Part shown: piece after piece, positions 16,462 to 23,574 of the stretch
Position numbering within the stretch: the first letter of the stretch is position 1
Layout of the letters: each line of letters begins with the position of its first letter
IMG/VR virus record: IMGVR_UViG_3300043331_001010
Location: 1-40,841 of that record
DNA: 40,841 bases
DNA from: a virus
Reading direction: 5' to 3' (one strand)
Notes under the pieces: generated by a model
What the model was told of the DNA's origin: nothing
The model's input: the letters and a program-made list of their open reading frames with translations, nothing else
Databases searched by the model: none
Program-made: the position numbers and the translations under genes

Positions 16462-16616
16462 AGCGCTGGGGGCGGGTCGAGATCGGGGGCGCGTGGATCT
16501 TCTGGTGGCGGCGGATCGGGTTCACGCTGCGGCTGCACGATGGGTTCAGCTGCGGGGTGTACTGGGTGAGCCGTCGCAAGCCCAAGGCGCCCGCGCTGCG
16601 GGTGGTGTCCGAGTAG
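16458..16616 (+). CDS. Small Trp-rich unknown protein
   Basis: A 52-residue protein translated from GTG 16458 by GTGA coupling. It has a strand/hairpin-like sequence (WGRVEIGGAWIFWWRR, LRLHDGFSCGVYWVSRR) rich in Trp and Arg. It is not hydrophobic enough for a confident membrane span. No function suggested. Confidence 0.45.
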   Translation: MKRWGRVEIGGAWIFWWRRIGFTLRLHDGFSCGVYWVSRRKPKAPALRVVSE

Positions 16617-16640
16617 TTCGCAACAACAAGGAGAGCGACC

Positions 16641-17159
16641 ATGTCAAGTATCGATTGGGCGACCGCGACAGAACAGGAGCTACGCGACGCAGAGGCGCCG
16701 CGCCCGCAGACCGCCGAGGAACTCGCCGCCTTCGTGCAGCTCATGGCCACGCGCGAGCACGACTACGGCACCTGCGTCTACGCGATGTCTCTTTCGGCAG
16801 TCGCCGCGTTCAACTACATCGCCCACGTGCAGGGAGTGACGGGTTTCCAGGCAAGCTGCGCCGATCTCGACATCGTGCGGCGCACGCGCCATCTCGAGCA
16901 CGGCGGCGGCATCCAGGACTACGGCAACCTGCTCTATCCGCAGTACTGCAACGCGAGGCACTTCCCGTCCGCCATCGACATCATCAGGGAGCGCGGCAGG
17001 GATCTCGCCAAGGCCGCACAGGCGTGCCTCGCAGAAAATGGCCCCGCGCATCCCACAGTACGCGCCCACTGGCAGTGGCTCGCGGCGGACCCCTTCGCGT
17101 CAGAGCGACCGCCCAGCGAGGACGAGGAGCCGCAGACCGAGTCGAGCAACACGCACTAG
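16641..17159 (+). CDS. Conserved phage protein of unknown function
   Basis: A 172-residue soluble helical protein with GGAG before ATG 16641. The central block (YGTCVYAMSLSAVAAFNYIA, GVTGFQASCADLDIVRRT, LLYPQYCNARHFPS) is one I recognise as a widespread hypothetical family in phages and prophages; no role has been assigned that I know of. Three cysteines lie in this block. The acidic tail (about residues 150-172) looks disordered. It is the largest ordinary protein in the accessory operon. Confidence 0.6.
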   Translation: MSSIDWATATEQELRDAEAPRPQTAEELAAFVQLMATREHDYGTCVYAMSLSAVAAFNYIAHVQGVTGFQASCADLDIVRRTRHLEHGGGIQDYGNLLYPQYCNARHFPSAIDIIRERGRDLAKAAQACLAENGPAHPTVRAHWQWLAADPFASERPPSEDEEPQTESSNTH

Positions 17160-17355
17160 CCCCGCCTGAGCATCAGCGGCAGCGCATCGCCCAGGGGTGC
17201 GCGCCCGCGGACGCTCAGTCCGAAGTGCGTAGGTTCCGATGGGTGCGCAGCGGATCACGGCAGTGGCGGCGGGATGGCAAACCGCGAGTTCAGACGCCTA
17301 TAGCCTCCAACCGCTGCGCACCCACCGGCGCCTAACGTCGGATGAGGGGGTGAAC
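17160..17355 (+). repeat. Structured intergenic region with 13-bp inverted repeat
   Basis: No gene. GGGTGCGCAGCGG (17241-17253) and CCGCTGCGCACCC (17311-17323) are perfect inverted copies 57 bases apart, which would close a long stem-loop in RNA or a cruciform in DNA. It sits before the membrane-protein part of the operon. An untranslated regulatory RNA, a processing site or an insertion scar are all possible. Confidence 0.4.
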
Positions 17356-17496
17356 ATGACATACGGGGGTGAGGCGATGGAGCGAGCGGAGATGTGCGCG
17401 CGGCTCGAGCGCGAGGGGCGCGGCGCTGCGCGGGGTCTCTCGCTGGCGCTTTGGCTGGGGATCGGGGCGGCGGCGCTGGTGGGGTGGCTGCTGTGA
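17356..17496 (+). CDS. Small single-span membrane protein
   Basis: A 46-residue protein from ATG 17356 after GAGGGGGTGA. A charged N-terminal half (residues 1-25) precedes one membrane span (LSLALWLGIGAAALVGWLL) that ends at the C-terminus, giving a tail-anchored topology. It is coupled to the next small membrane protein by GTGA. Function unknown. Confidence 0.5.
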   Translation: MTYGGEAMERAEMCARLEREGRGAARGLSLALWLGIGAAALVGWLL

Positions 17497-17663
17497 ACCG
17501 CACGCGTCGCATGCACGAGGCACAGGTGAGTGCGCGCGGGCCGCTGCGCATGCAGGCCGAGACGCCGCTCGGGGCGCTGCTCGACCTGCTCTTGGCGGGG
17601 GTCGTGGTCGCGGGGCTGGTGTCGGTCTACGTGTGGCTGCGGATCTTCGGGGTGGTGTCGTGA
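17493..17663 (+). CDS. Small single-span membrane protein
   Basis: A 56-residue protein translated from GTG 17493. Basic N-terminus, then one span (LLDLLLAGVVVAGLVSVYVW) near the C-terminus. Same layout as the gene before it. Such tiny tail-anchored proteins in phage accessory operons may act in membrane or exclusion functions, but nothing here shows which. Confidence 0.5.
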   Translation: MNRTRRMHEAQVSARGPLRMQAETPLGALLDLLLAGVVVAGLVSVYVWLRIFGVVS

Positions 17664-17677
17664 CGAGCGGAGGGCAC

Positions 17678-18556
17678 ATGAAAACAACAGCGTTCAAGGT
17701 CTTCACTCACGACGGCCGCCCGCCTATCCAGGGCGGCGAGCCGATCATCCCCGCGGGCGCTGCGTTCCCGCTTCGGCTGCCGCTGGTCCCCGTCGATGTC
17801 TCCGATGCCGAGTGCGGCGCCGGCTGGAACGCCTGCCGTGAGCTCTCGACCGCGCTGCGCATCGCTGGGCTCTGGCGCACGGGCCGTCCGAATGCAGCTT
17901 ACGTGGTCGAGACGTCGTCGTCGTCGGAGGTAATCGAGCGTGGCGACAAACTCCGTGCGACGACCTGGGACGTCGTCCGCCCCTGCACGCAGGAGGAGAT
18001 CGCAGCGGCCATCCACCGGATGTCCTCGCCCTTCGGGGACTTCCAGGGCGAGATGTCCCAGGAGCAGATGGCCTGGCGTCTCGCACTCGGCCGACCGGGA
18101 GCGGACCGATCTGCGGTAGAGAGCGGTCTACGTCTAGCTCTCGAACATCGCGGCCTGAACTGGACGGTTCGCGAGTTCGATTCCGCCAGGGCCGCCTGGG
18201 CCGCCAGGGACGCCTGGGACGCCAGGGCCGCCTGGGCCGCCAGGGACGCCTGGGACGCCAGGGCCGCCAGGGACGCCTGGGACGCCAGGGCCGCCAGGGA
18301 CGCCTGGGACGCCAGGGCCGCCAGGGACGCCAGGGCCGCCAGGGACGCCTGGGACGCCAGGGACGCCTGGGACGCCTGGGACGCCAGGGCCGCCTGGGCC
18401 GCCTTGACTGTGCACTTCGCCGCGCGCAAGGGCTGGATCAGCCACCGCCCCGATCTGCTGACGATCGGCCTGCGCGACGCCTACGCGAAGGGCCTGGAGA
18501 TCGCTCTGCCGACGGGCCCGAACGAGCTCGGGTACGCGATGCAGGTGGTGTCGTGA
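17678..18556 (+). CDS. Phage protein with 24 tandem A-(W/R)-(A/D) tripeptides
   Basis: A 292-residue protein. ATG 17678 is chosen because GGAGGG sits just upstream; GTG 17660 is an alternative. The N-terminal 165 residues form a globular domain with TAFKVF at the start and [19 protein letters not shown] near residue 50, which recalls the N-terminus of DUF7666-like phage proteins (a short strand pair plus a Gly-x-x-Ala-Cys motif). Residues about 170-241 are 24 tripeptides Ala-(Trp/Arg)-(Ala/Asp). The last 50 residues are again ordinary ([18 protein letters not shown]). Similar Ala/Trp/Arg/Asp repeats are known in that family. Such a repeat is likely a long helix with stacked Trp and Arg/Asp pairs. 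Function unknown; repeat number probably varies. Confidence 0.55.
   Translation: MKTTAFKVFTHDGRPPIQGGEPIIPAGAAFPLRLPLVPVDVSDAECGAGWNACRELSTALRIAGLWRTGRPNAAYVVETSSSSEVIERGDKLRATTWDVVRPCTQEEIAAAIHRMSSPFGDFQGEMSQEQMAWRLALGRPGADRSAVESGLRLALEHRGLNWTVREFDSARAAWAARDAWDARAAWAARDAWDARAARDAWDARAARDAWDARAARDARAARDAWDARDAWDAWDARAAWAALTVHFAARKGWISHRPDLLTIGLRDAYAKGLEIALPTGPNELGYAMQVVS
18185..18400 (+). repeat. 24 tandem 9-base repeats inside a coding region
   Basis: 216 bases made of 24 units GCC-(T/A)GG-G(A/C)C with no interruption. Only two positions vary, encoding Trp/Arg and Asp/Ala. The unit length is a multiple of three, so copy-number change keeps the reading frame. All other frames stay open too, producing long antisense shadow frames, including a collagen-like one. 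Confidence 0.9.
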
Positions 18557-18726
18557 ACGAGTATGCCGGCTGCCAGTGCAACCAGCACCTTGCGGACGCG
18601 CTCAAGCTGGCGCTCACGCCGGCGCGCCCGCTGCCCATGGGCTGGATCGTGTCCGCCTGCGTGTTGATCGGCTACGTCTCGGGAGCAGCGCACGTGGGGT
18701 GGCTTCTGGGAGGGATCTTCAAGTGA
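18553..18726 (+). CDS. Small single-span membrane protein
   Basis: A 57-residue protein from GTG 18553, coupled by GTGA to the tripeptide-repeat gene. Two cysteines near the N-terminus ([15 protein letters not shown]) are followed by one span ([24 protein letters not shown]). Function unknown; third of four tiny membrane proteins in this operon. Confidence 0.5.
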   Translation: MNEYAGCQCNQHLADALKLALTPARPLPMGWIVSACVLIGYVSGAAHVGWLLGGIFK

Positions 18727-18884
18727 CCATCACCCTCCTGGATCTCGCGTTCCTCCTGGCGATGCTGTTCGCGTTCGTGTTCGTGAGTAGCTGGGAGCAC
18801 CGCAGCGAGATCCGCACGCGGGAGCGCCTGGCGCAATGCACGGCGGAGGCGGAGACGCTGGCCGACGCGTGCGAGGGGAGATGA
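18723..18884 (+). CDS. Small membrane protein with N-terminal span and helical tail
   Basis: A 53-residue protein from GTG 18723 (GTGA overlap). The N-terminal span TLLDLAFLLAMLFAFVFV is followed by a charged helix with two cysteines (EHRSEIRTRERLAQCTAEAET...). This topology also fits a spanin or small inner-membrane protein, but it is far from the lysis cassette. Function unknown. Confidence 0.5.
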   Translation: MTITLLDLAFLLAMLFAFVFVSSWEHRSEIRTRERLAQCTAEAETLADACEGR

Positions 18885-19090
18885 TGGGCAAGTTGGATGA
18901 CGTGAAGGCGGCCATTGAGATCGCGAACGAGTCGACTCGGCTGGAGCGACTGCGCTGCGCAACGCTCTTCGCTTGGTGGCGCAACACAGGCCGCGACCAC
19001 GGCGTGACCGAGGGCGATCTCGCAGCCGCGCTCGAGAACGGCACCACGACCGAAGAGCTGAGCTCGACGGTCGACTGGACCGCAGCATGA
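18881..19090 (+). CDS. Small soluble unknown protein
   Basis: A 69-residue acidic helical protein. ATG 18881 overlaps the previous stop (ATGA) with GAGGGGAG directly upstream; ATG 18884 is equally possible. It contains WWRNTGRDHGVTEGDLAAAL, which resembles the helical part of small DNA-binding or adaptor proteins, but no family is certain. Confidence 0.45.
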   Translation: MMGKLDDVKAAIEIANESTRLERLRCATLFAWWRNTGRDHGVTEGDLAAALENGTTTEELSSTVDWTAA

Positions 19091-19365
19091 CACCCGCGGA
19101 GATCCTCTCCCGGGCCGCGGATCTGCTGGAGGCGCGGCAGGGGCTGGCGGCGCAAGTCTTCGCGGCCATCGACTCCGCCGTCGCAGAATCCAAGCGAGGC
19201 GCGGATACCGCATCCACCGGCATCTCCGCTTCGGTGATCCGGGAAGTCTGGCCTCGCATCGGCGGCCCAAGCCTCGGCAGCCTCGGCACCTGGCTCCGCG
19301 ACCCCGACCGCACGCTCCCCCAAGTCCTCGCCATGCTGCGGGGGCAGGACTGGAGGAGCGCCTAG
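19087..19365 (+). CDS. Last gene of accessory operon, unknown
   Basis: A 92-residue protein from ATG 19087 (ATGA overlap). An N-terminal helix (TPAEILSRAADLLEARQG) is followed by a central Ser/Thr-rich turn and SVIREVWPRIGGPSLGSLGTWL, which may be a helix-turn-helix-like segment. No family recognised. It ends nine bases before a strong bidirectional hairpin. Confidence 0.45.
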   Translation: MTPAEILSRAADLLEARQGLAAQVFAAIDSAVAESKRGADTASTGISASVIREVWPRIGGPSLGSLGTWLRDPDRTLPQVLAMLRGQDWRSA

Positions 19366-19374
19366 AAGCGCAAC

Positions 19375-19401
19375 GGGCCCCGGGTTCGCTGCCCGGGGCC
19401 C
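19375..19401. terminator. Bidirectional hairpin between convergent operons
   Basis: A perfect 10-bp stem GGGCCCCGGG (19375-19384) / CCCGGGGCCC (19392-19401) with a 7-base loop. It separates the plus-strand operon ending at 19365 from the minus-strand operon ending at 19407. No U-tract. A related GC stem occurs at 22090-22109. Confidence 0.65.
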
Positions 19402-19406
19402 TCGGC

Positions 19407-20387
19407 TCACCCCCAGCACAGCCGCAGGTGCGGCTTCGCCAGGCCGAACGCAGTCAGCTCCCCACTCAGATCCGTGTAGCCGTACTCGGACATCACGGTG
19501 AGACTGCGCGGCCCGCCGCGATCGACGATGCGCACGCCGAACTCACGCAGGCACTGCAGCAGCCGCCAGCCGCGCGCCGAGACCATGGGGCGCATCGGCT
19601 CAAGGTCGACGGTGCGCGGGATCGCCAGCAGCGATCCCATCGGCAGCGCGCCCGTGTAGGTGCTGTTCGTGTCCCAGGCGTAGGCGGGGAACACGCACTG
19701 ACGCGTGAGCAGCTCGGGGCCGGCCTTGGCAGCGAGCGCGTGCGTGATCTCGCTGTCGAGCTCCCCGCGCCGCAAGATCCCGGCGAACGAGGGCAGCATC
19801 GATGCGCGCACGCCGTTGTGGTAGCCGCTGCCGCTTCCGCTTCCGTCGATCCAGCTCCCGTTCATCGCCACGACGCGGCCTCCCGCGAGCACGACCGCCG
19901 CGTACAGGTCCAGCGCCCATCCATCCGGCTGGAAGATCGCGAGCATGCCGTCACTGTCCGGGCTGGGCGTCGCGCTCGGCGGCAAGTGGAAGTGCGGGCG
20001 CCAGAAGCGGGAGTGCGGCAGGTACGACTCCGGGGGCACCGAGGCGACGTCGTCCGTGGGGTCCGTCGTGGAGTAGAAGTTCCACTCGAGCGGCGGCGTG
20101 GCGGACGTCGCTGCGTTCCAGAGCCGCGCCTCGACATCCGGCGGGTTGCCCACGTTGGGCCCGCCGTGGTGCAGGTGCTCCCAGGTCGACCCCGGGCCCC
20201 AAGGCGTGAACCGCACGGCCCCGATCGGATCGCTGCAGCTCGCGGCGATCGCGACGCTGCAGGTCCAACGGCCGTCACCGGGGCCGAAGTAGGCGTCCTG
20301 GACGCCGGGCGCGGCGCCGTAGCGCGCCGTGGTCGAGATTCGCCGCTTCCAAATGCTGGAGGCGGCGAATGGAGCGAGCTGGATCAC
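19407..20387 (-). CDS. Virion/exported-type protein with FAxxSxW opening, unknown
   Basis: A 326-residue protein from GTG 20387 (GTGA overlap with RusA, GGAGGG five bases upstream). It opens with LAPFAASSIWKRR, like the 'PFAxxSPWNxPI' start of secreted bacterial and phage proteins. It has a Gly/Ser-rich SWIDGSGSGSGYHNGVRAS turn (about residue 175) and a C-terminal domain with LTRQCVFPAYAWDTNST and MGSLLAIPRTVDLEPM. I recognise the pattern as a family of surface or exported proteins without assigned function. The many His and Asp residues suggest metal or carbohydrate binding. No signal peptide. It is the last gene of the operon. Confidence 0.5.
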   Translation of the reverse strand: MIQLAPFAASSIWKRRISTTARYGAAPGVQDAYFGPGDGRWTCSVAIAASCSDPIGAVRFTPWGPGSTWEHLHHGGPNVGNPPDVEARLWNAATSATPPLEWNFYSTTDPTDDVASVPPESYLPHSRFWRPHFHLPPSATPSPDSDGMLAIFQPDGWALDLYAAVVLAGGRVVAMNGSWIDGSGSGSGYHNGVRASMLPSFAGILRRGELDSEITHALAAKAGPELLTRQCVFPAYAWDTNSTYTGALPMGSLLAIPRTVDLEPMRPMVSARGWRLLQCLREFGVRIVDRGGPRSLTVMSEYGYTDLSGELTAFGLAKPHLRLCWG

Positions 20388-20875
20388 AATTCCCTCCTCG
20401 GCCCGAAGGCCAGCACGGTCCGGGGGTTCCCCCGGTCGATGTCCACCAGCACCACCAGCGCCTTGATCTGCTTGTCGTCGCGCCACAGGATGCCGTTTCC
20501 GGCGTCTTCCACGGCCTTGAGCATGTTCGAGGCGTCCTTGATGTCCTTCGCGACGTAGAACCTCGCGTAGAGCGCCAGGCGGCCTTCGAGCGGAGCCCCC
20601 CGCCACTGGGACCGCATCTGCCAGCTGATCGAGCGCTCCTGGGCCGAATCCGGCTTCCACATGCGCCCCCCGGCAGCCCGCGAGCGGCGCGGCCGCTGGT
20701 TCGCGTGGGGCGGTCCCGGGATCGTCACCCAGGTCGGATAGCCCTCCCACAGGTTCATCACCCAAGCCGGGTGCCCGACATGCGCACGAGGGCCCCAGAT
20801 GATCCCCGGAGCGCTGCCGTCCACCGTAAGCTGGAAGTCGCTCGGGATCGGCACCAGGCTATCCGGCGGCTTCAC
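20384..20875 (-). CDS. rusA: RusA-like Holliday junction resolvase
   Basis: A 163-residue dimeric endonuclease that resolves four-way junctions formed during replication and recombination. Evidence: the C-terminal half has the RusA signature AKDIKDASNMLKAVEDA followed by WRDDKQIK, with the acidic residues expected for the metal site (the family has DxDN...KxxxD...DD). GTG 20875 gives the operon's usual GTGA overlap; ATG 20890 is an alternative. It fits with the Bet protein on the opposite strand, as RusA often pairs with single-strand annealing systems in phages. Confidence 0.8.
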   Translation of the reverse strand: MKPPDSLVPIPSDFQLTVDGSAPGIIWGPRAHVGHPAWVMNLWEGYPTWVTIPGPPHANQRPRRSRAAGGRMWKPDSAQERSISWQMRSQWRGAPLEGRLALYARFYVAKDIKDASNMLKAVEDAGNGILWRDDKQIKALVVLVDIDRGNPRTVLAFGPRREL

Positions 20876-21459
20876 TGCTGCAGCCCGCATGTGCAGGCCA
20901 CGCCGGGCCCGTTCTCGGACGAGCACGTGGGCAGGTGCTGCACGTAGGACTGCACCGCCGCCAGCTCCCTCCTCGCCTCCTCCGCCCTGCGCATGGCCTC
21001 GTCCGTGGCCTGCTGCTGCGAGGTGAGGGCGGCCTGCAGCTCTACCACCCGCGCCGCGGCATCCTGCTCGCCCTTGCGTGCGGCGGCGAGGGCGGCCTGC
21101 GCCTCCTTCAGCTCCTCCGCGTACCGGCGCATCTCCGCCTGGAAGAACGCGCGCTCGGTGCTCTCCTGCTCCAGGGCGGCGCGGGCCTCGTCGCGCTCGC
21201 GCTCCAGTTCATCACGCTTGGCTCGAACCTCCAGCACGGACTCGACGGTGATGGCGCGGATATCATCGGCTGCGTTCTTCAGCGCTGCGGCGCCGTCATC
21301 CCCGAAGTATGCGACGATCGGCACGTAAGCCTCCTGTGCAACTTCGGCGCACTTCTCGATTGCGAGCCTCACCCCCAGCTCGATCAGGGCGCGGAGTGCA
21401 TGGCGATCGACGTCATCGACTGGCCACTCCCGTAGCGCCTCTTCTACCTCCGCCCTCAT
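20872..21459 (-). CDS. Coiled-coil protein with C-terminal cysteine motif
   Basis: A 195-residue protein. ATG 21459 overlaps the previous stop as ATGA, with GGGAGG upstream. Residues about 75-170 are a continuous charged coiled coil (RAKRDELERERDEARAALEQ and onward). It ends with HLPTCSSENGPGVACTCGLQ, a cysteine cluster (C..C-x-C) at the C-terminus common in small phage proteins of this kind. Role unknown; perhaps a scaffold-type or DNA-associated protein. Confidence 0.5.
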   Translation of the reverse strand: MRAEVEEALREWPVDDVDRHALRALIELGVRLAIEKCAEVAQEAYVPIVAYFGDDGAAALKNAADDIRAITVESVLEVRAKRDELERERDEARAALEQESTERAFFQAEMRRYAEELKEAQAALAAARKGEQDAAARVVELQAALTSQQQATDEAMRRAEEARRELAAVQSYVQHLPTCSSENGPGVACTCGLQQ

Positions 21460-22064
21460 GGCTTGCCTCCCATCAGCGCCGACGTCGGTCCCGGCGTGAG
21501 CCAGTAGTCCATGTGGTCTTCGATGATCGCCTCGATATCCGTCACGCCAACCTCCACGCTGCCGAAGATCACCGCACAGTTCCGCGCGACTCCGGCCGCG
21601 ATGTGGCGCAACTTGTCGTCGCGCGTGAGCTGATGCCGCATGCGCTCCGCATCCGCCTTCGCCGCCGCCAGCTCCTTTTCGAGCTGCGCGATGCGGGAGG
21701 CGGCCTTGCAGAGCAGGTACGCGTCGGTGGCGAGGATGCTCGCTCGCCCAACTCTGAGTGGTTCGCTTTCGACCCGCGCAATCGCCTCCGCCAGCGCGAT
21801 CGGCCCCTCCACCCCCGGCGCGGGAGGGGGCTCGGCCGGGGCCTCGTCGGCGTCGTACTCGAAGCTGGGACGTGTCTGCGGAGGCAGCGGCCGCAGCCGC
21901 TGCAGCTCGGCCAGGGCGCAGCGGAGCTGCGTGCAAAGCCAGCGCTCGTCACTGCGCACCTCTCCCACAACGCGCCCATGCGGCCTTTCGCACCCCTGGA
22001 GCCGGAGTTCTTTGCTGTCGCCCCACTCGAACCCCGCCAGCTCGCTCACTTTGGTGTCGGTCAT
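21456..22064 (-). CDS. Unknown protein with coiled-coil centre
   Basis: A 202-residue protein. ATG 22064 is chosen for its strong ribosome site (GGGAGGTGAGC just upstream); a longer frame lacks one. It has a Pro/Ala-rich linker (EAPAEPPPAPGVEGP), then a coiled coil (LCKAASRIAQLEKELAAAKA, about residues 118-137) and a helical C-terminus. No family recognised. It follows a hairpin at 22090-22109, so it may head its own transcript segment. Confidence 0.45.
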   Translation of the reverse strand: MTDTKVSELAGFEWGDSKELRLQGCERPHGRVVGEVRSDERWLCTQLRCALAELQRLRPLPPQTRPSFEYDADEAPAEPPPAPGVEGPIALAEAIARVESEPLRVGRASILATDAYLLCKAASRIAQLEKELAAAKADAERMRHQLTRDDKLRHIAAGVARNCAVIFGSVEVGVTDIEAIIEDHMDYWLTPGPTSALMGGKP

Positions 22065-22089
22065 GCTCACCTCCCTGCAGCTCACGAAG

Positions 22090-22109
22090 GGCCCCGGGCG
22101 GCCGGGGCC
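22090..22109 (-). terminator. GC hairpin between exported-protein gene and downstream genes
   Basis: GGCCCCGG (22090-22097) pairs with CCGGGGCC (22102-22109) with a GCGG loop, a perfect 8-bp stem. It lies between the stop of the exported protein and the strong ribosome site at 22064. No U-tract, so partial termination or mRNA processing is possible. Confidence 0.45.
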
Positions 22110-22125
22110 GCGCGTCAACCGCAGG

Positions 22126-22686
22126 TCAGTACGCCACCCCGCCACACGTCGGCACCCGCAGCAGCACCGCGCGAATCCGTTCGAGCTGTTCCACCGACAG
22201 CTCGCGCGGCCAGGAGAGCCGCCACACGAGCGAGTTCACGCGATGGATGCGCAACCGCACAGGGTCTCCGGCGGTGCCGCGCGCGGGCAACGGCATCGGA
22301 AGCCGCGGGCCGCCTGGCGAGGGGGCGTACACGATGCCGAAAGCTTCCTCGAGCTGGTCGTAGCCGATGGAGGGCGCCTGTTCGCCTCGGCCAAAGTAGG
22401 CTGCGTTGAGCTGCGCGAGCCAGCCGTAGCGGACCCCGGCGGCGTACGCGACGGGATCGTGCGTGTCGTCAGCCGGCGGTACCGGAAGCAGCGCCTGCGG
22501 GCCGTACTCATACAGCGCCGGGATGGATGCGACGTGCCAGTCGTACTCGCGCCACACGTGCCGGTAGGCGCTGCAGTGGGCGGCATCGTGCCAGGTGCGC
22601 GCGCCACCCGCGATGCGAAGCGGGTCGTCCTGCGCGTGTGCGGGCGCGACGAGCGCGAGGATCAGTGCGGTCAGTGCGAGTCTCAT
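22126..22686 (-). CDS. Exported protein with signal peptide, unknown
   Basis: A 186-residue protein. Residues 1-18 (MRLALTALILALVAPAHA) are a clear type I signal peptide with an AHA|Q cleavage site. The mature part has three cysteines, one near the start and one in PTCGGVAY at the end. It is rich in aromatic residues (YRHVWREYDWHV, YAAGVRYGWLAQLNAAYF). No family recognised. Co-encoded with the lectin-like protein and a tiny membrane protein behind an operator-bearing promoter, it looks like a gene that alters the host envelope, but that is inference. Confidence 0.5.
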   Translation of the reverse strand: MRLALTALILALVAPAHAQDDPLRIAGGARTWHDAAHCSAYRHVWREYDWHVASIPALYEYGPQALLPVPPADDTHDPVAYAAGVRYGWLAQLNAAYFGRGEQAPSIGYDQLEEAFGIVYAPSPGGPRLPMPLPARGTAGDPVRLRIHRVNSLVWRLSWPRELSVEQLERIRAVLLRVPTCGGVAY

Positions 22687-22687
22687 G

Positions 22688-23464
22688 TCACCCCCTACCG
22701 CCCTGGCCCAACGCGCGCACCCTGCGCGCGAGGTCCGAGGCGTTTGCGGCCATCTTCTCGAGGTCCAGCGCGGCGAGCTCGTACTGGCTCGGCGGCACGG
22801 GCACAGGCGTCGGCGGCGCCGGCGTCACGGGCGGCACCACGATCTGCTCGCCCGGCCGGCGGTCGCCGATCACGATGGGACCCATCACCCGCATCTCCTG
22901 CACTCGCGGCGCGCTCTGGTTGCGGTAGGCGCCCACCTGCACGGCAGTGGTCGGACTCGGCGTCTTTCCACAGGTGCGCGCCCGCACATCGATGACGGGC
23001 CGCCCATCCAGCCAGACCTGCACGCGGTCCTGCGCGCTGCCCGTGCGCTCCACCAGGAACTCGACGCGATGCGGCAGGCCATCCGCCGGCCAGGGGGCAC
23101 CCTCGTACTCCCGATCGTCGAGGTGCTCGAAGTAGATCGAGAGCCGCGGCGTGAGCCCGCGCCCTCGGAGCTTCACCAGGATTCTGCCGACCGCGTCCGC
23201 CGTGAAGACGCAGAACAGCTTGTGCTCGAAGCTCTGCCCCGGGCCGCTGCCGTAGCCCTCGGCAGCGTCGAACGTGTAGCCCGCAGGGAAGTGCCACGTC
23301 GCAGCCGAGTAGAACTCACGGCCGCTCTCGCGCACGGCGTACTCGAGAAAGCAGCTCTGCTGCGCGGCAGCGGAAAGCGTGAACGAGACGCCACCGCCGC
23401 TCGCGAGAAGCTGCGCGCCCTTCGAGGTGCACAGGTCCAGGTTCAAGAGGCCGTCGAAAATCAT
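22688..23464 (-). CDS. Concanavalin A-like lectin/lyase-fold protein
   Basis: A 258-residue protein. The central part (residues about 20-205) has the beta-sandwich pattern of polysaccharide lyase/heparin lyase I-like proteins: FLEYAVRESGREFYSAATWH, LPHRVEFLVERTG, VQVWLDGRPVIDV and VQVGAYRNQ. The WLDGRPV strand-turn is typical of the fold's back sheet. A Pro-rich linker (PPVTPAPPTPVPVPP) leads to a C-terminal helix (about residues 228-258). No signal peptide. ATG 23464 overlaps the tiny membrane gene (ATGA). Likely carbohydrate binding; lyase activity is not evident. Confidence 0.6.
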   Translation of the reverse strand: MIFDGLLNLDLCTSKGAQLLASGGGVSFTLSAAAQQSCFLEYAVRESGREFYSAATWHFPAGYTFDAAEGYGSGPGQSFEHKLFCVFTADAVGRILVKLRGRGLTPRLSIYFEHLDDREYEGAPWPADGLPHRVEFLVERTGSAQDRVQVWLDGRPVIDVRARTCGKTPSPTTAVQVGAYRNQSAPRVQEMRVMGPIVIGDRRPGEQIVVPPVTPAPPTPVPVPPSQYELAALDLEKMAANASDLARRVRALGQGGRG

Positions 23465-23574
23465 CGCTTACTCCAGATCAGCCGGCCCACGAAGAGGCCG
23501 AGCGGGAACCACAGCAGTCCGCCCGCGATGGCGCCGACTGCCAGCCCGAAGTCGAGGTACATCTGCGGTGTCAT
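23461..23574 (-). CDS. Tiny membrane protein
   Basis: A 37-residue protein (MTPQMYLDFGLAV...) that is almost entirely one membrane span, ending RLIWSKR, so the C-terminus is cytoplasmic by the positive-inside rule. ATG 23574 is only eight bases after a candidate -10 box, so its mRNA could be nearly leaderless. Overlaps both neighbours (ATGA). Function unknown. Confidence 0.5.
   Translation of the reverse strand: MTPQMYLDFGLAVGAIAGGLLWFPLGLFVGRLIWSKR

Noticed and set aside
17230-17345. Integron attC-like site (AAC-ending motif next to an inverted repeat)
   Set aside because: GCCTAAC is present at the right side but the partner GTTRRRY is not, and the order of the motifs is opposite to that of attC.
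18134-18445. Collagen-like Gly-x-Pro frame on the minus strand across the nonamer repeats
   Set aside because: It is the antisense reading of a 9-base repeat with no stop in any frame. It has no ribosome site or operon context, and the plus-strand gene has ordinary sequence on both sides.
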